Shown piece after piece: positions 35,194-37,458 of a stretch of 37,458 bases of DNA (position 1 is its first letter; every line of letters begins with the position of its first letter). A program made the position numbers and the translations under genes. The notes below the pieces were generated by a model that had not been told where the DNA came from, did not search any database, and was given only the letters and a program-made list of their open reading frames with translations. The DNA comes from Deltaproteobacteria bacterium (GTDB lineage Bacteria; Desulfobacterota; Desulfobulbia; Desulfobulbales; VMSU01): assembly GCA_021782655.1 (NCBI GenBank), contig JAJXUT010000013.1, forward strand, positions 1 through 37,458, read 5' to 3'.

Positions 35194-35209
35194 AGCAACC
35201 ATCGTGCCA
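35194..35209 (-). promoter_or_regulatory. Near-perfect sigma-54 (-24/-12) promoter
   Basis: Minus strand TGGCACGATGGTTGCT (preceded by C) matches the RpoN consensus YTGGCACG-N4-TTGCW at every conserved position, with GG at 35208-35207 and GC at 35196-35195, 12 apart. The start is predicted near 35183. Confidence 0.75.
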
Positions 35210-35284
35210 GTTGATTAGCGGTGTCCGGCCTGGGATAAAACTAATAAAATAGCCACACTACCAAACATCACCGTCAGCAGGCGA

Positions 35285-35316
35285 GGGGCAAATGCCCCAG
35301 AATGGGTATTTTTACC
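35285..35316. promoter_or_regulatory. Inverted repeats upstream of the sigma-54 promoter
   Basis: GGGGCA-AA-TGCCCC (35285-35298) and GGTA-TTTT-TACC (35305-35316) lie about 77-108 bp upstream of the -24 element, the usual distance for enhancer-binding protein sites. The activator is unknown. Confidence 0.4.
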
Positions 35317-35364
35317 AGCGAAAGGGGGATTTATCACCTTGCAAACATCCCGGCCAGGCAAACG

Positions 35365-35400
35365 AAAAAGGCAGGGCAGCCCTTGCGAGCCCCCTGCCTT
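35365..35400 (-). terminator. Rho-independent terminator of groES-groEL
   Basis: On the minus strand AAGGCAGGG and CCCTGCCTT arms (about 35368-35376 and 35392-35400) form a stem with a 15-base loop, followed by TTTTT. It stands 30 bases after the groEL stop. Confidence 0.8.
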
Positions 35401-35429
35401 GGTCAGTCAGGCGTGCGGCTTACGCGGTT

Positions 35430-37088
<1,659 letters not shown>

Positions 37089-37153
37089 CTATTCTCCTTA
37101 AACAGTATTTCAGTCGATATGAAAGTTGATTGACTCTTCTTTGAGGGTGAAAA

Positions 37154-37441
37154 TTACTCGACGATCCCCAGGATGTCGTCCTCGCGCATGATCAGGAAGT
37201 CGTCGCCATCGAGCTTGACCTCGGTGCCGCCGTACTTGCTAAACAGCACCCGATCGCCGGCCTTGACCTCCGGGGCCACCCGCTGGCCGTTATCGTTTAA
37301 CTTGCCGTTACCCACGGCGATGATCTTGCCCTCGGCGGGCTTCTCCTTGGCGCTGTCCGGGATAATGATCCCGCCGGCGGTCTTTTCTTCCTGCTCCAGT
37401 CTCTTCACCAAAATGCGGTCGTTCAACGGACGAATCTTCAT
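37154..37441 (-). CDS. groES: Co-chaperonin GroES (Hsp10)
   Basis: The 95-residue lid protein of the GroEL chamber shows [21 protein letters not shown] at its start (given here by description: roof-loop and beta-barrel start), the mobile loop [15 protein letters not shown] and the conserved [24 protein letters not shown] ribosome site is the last element before the window end. The promoter, and any CIRCE or sigma-32 control, lies beyond base 37458. It forms an operon with groEL. Confidence 0.98.
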   Translation of the reverse strand: MKIRPLNDRILVKRLEQEEKTAGGIIIPDSAKEKPAEGKIIAVGNGKLNDNGQRVAPEVKAGDRVLFSKYGGTEVKLDGDDFLIMREDDILGIVE

Positions 37442-37458
37442 GCATTACCTCCACGTTT

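Noticed and set aside
33417-35198. 593-residue glgA with an upstream start
   Set aside because: The extension crosses the perfect terminator palindrome and the small RNA region and has no family resemblance; ATG 35015 has a good ribosome site.

Overview
The window looks like chromosomal DNA of a Gram-negative, anaerobic member of the Desulfobacterota, most like the Desulfobulbales. The reasons are a stand-alone dissimilatory-type sulfate adenylyltransferase, a selenocysteine formate dehydrogenase with AsrA/AsrB-like electron-transfer partners, outer-membrane proteins (Pal, OmpH/Skp, OmpA), a PEP-CTERM surface protein and GC-rich coding DNA. This placement is inference; there is no rRNA gene here. 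I see no CRISPR array, tRNA, rRNA or insertion sequence.

Layout, left to right. (1) 1-188: the end of a heptose-phosphate adenylyltransferase. (2) 189-1616: a long AT-richer spacer with a good sigma-54 (-24/-12) promoter and a ~200 nt leader, a PEP-CTERM protein and its terminator. (3) 1687-3147: sat with its own promoter and terminator. (4) 3210-7497: aroB, then xseB-ispA-dxs (isoprenoid precursor operon). (5) 7503-9832: a degenerate receiver-PilZ protein divergent from an AmpG-like transporter. (6) 9861-11321: ompH/skp and pal on the minus strand, each with its own terminator. (7) 11566-14193: glycogen phosphorylase and nikR. (8) 14204-19562, minus strand: fdhF (in-frame UGA = Sec, with SECIS) - AsrA-like - AsrB-like - an unusual GspE-N-like/sulfotransferase fusion. 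(9) 19703-23361: a large hybrid histidine kinase. (10) 23451-27071: rlmE, yebC-ruvC-ruvA-ruvB. (11) 27121-35015, minus strand: glgA - gapA - OmpA-like lipoprotein - a 1458-residue PPDK-like protein without the PEP/pyruvate barrel. (12) 35098-35209: a near-perfect sigma-54 promoter followed within ~90 nt by a strong terminator, read as a candidate small RNA (or glgA attenuator) with two CCUCC anti-Shine-Dalgarno-like segments. (13) 35365-37441: groES-groEL with terminator.

How the parts fit: sat activates sulfate (or works in reverse during sulfur oxidation/disproportionation); the fdhF unit links formate/CO2 to a pyridine nucleotide or ferredoxin pool; glgP, glgA, gapA and perhaps the PPDK-like protein concern carbon storage and the lower glycolytic/gluconeogenic path. 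The most novel-looking items are the sigma-54 small RNA locus, the GspE-N/NKWYS sulfotransferase fusion with its sharp base-composition break, and the barrel-less PPDK-like protein. The Sec/SECIS reading of fdhF is the most certain non-standard feature; a naive gene caller would split it in two.
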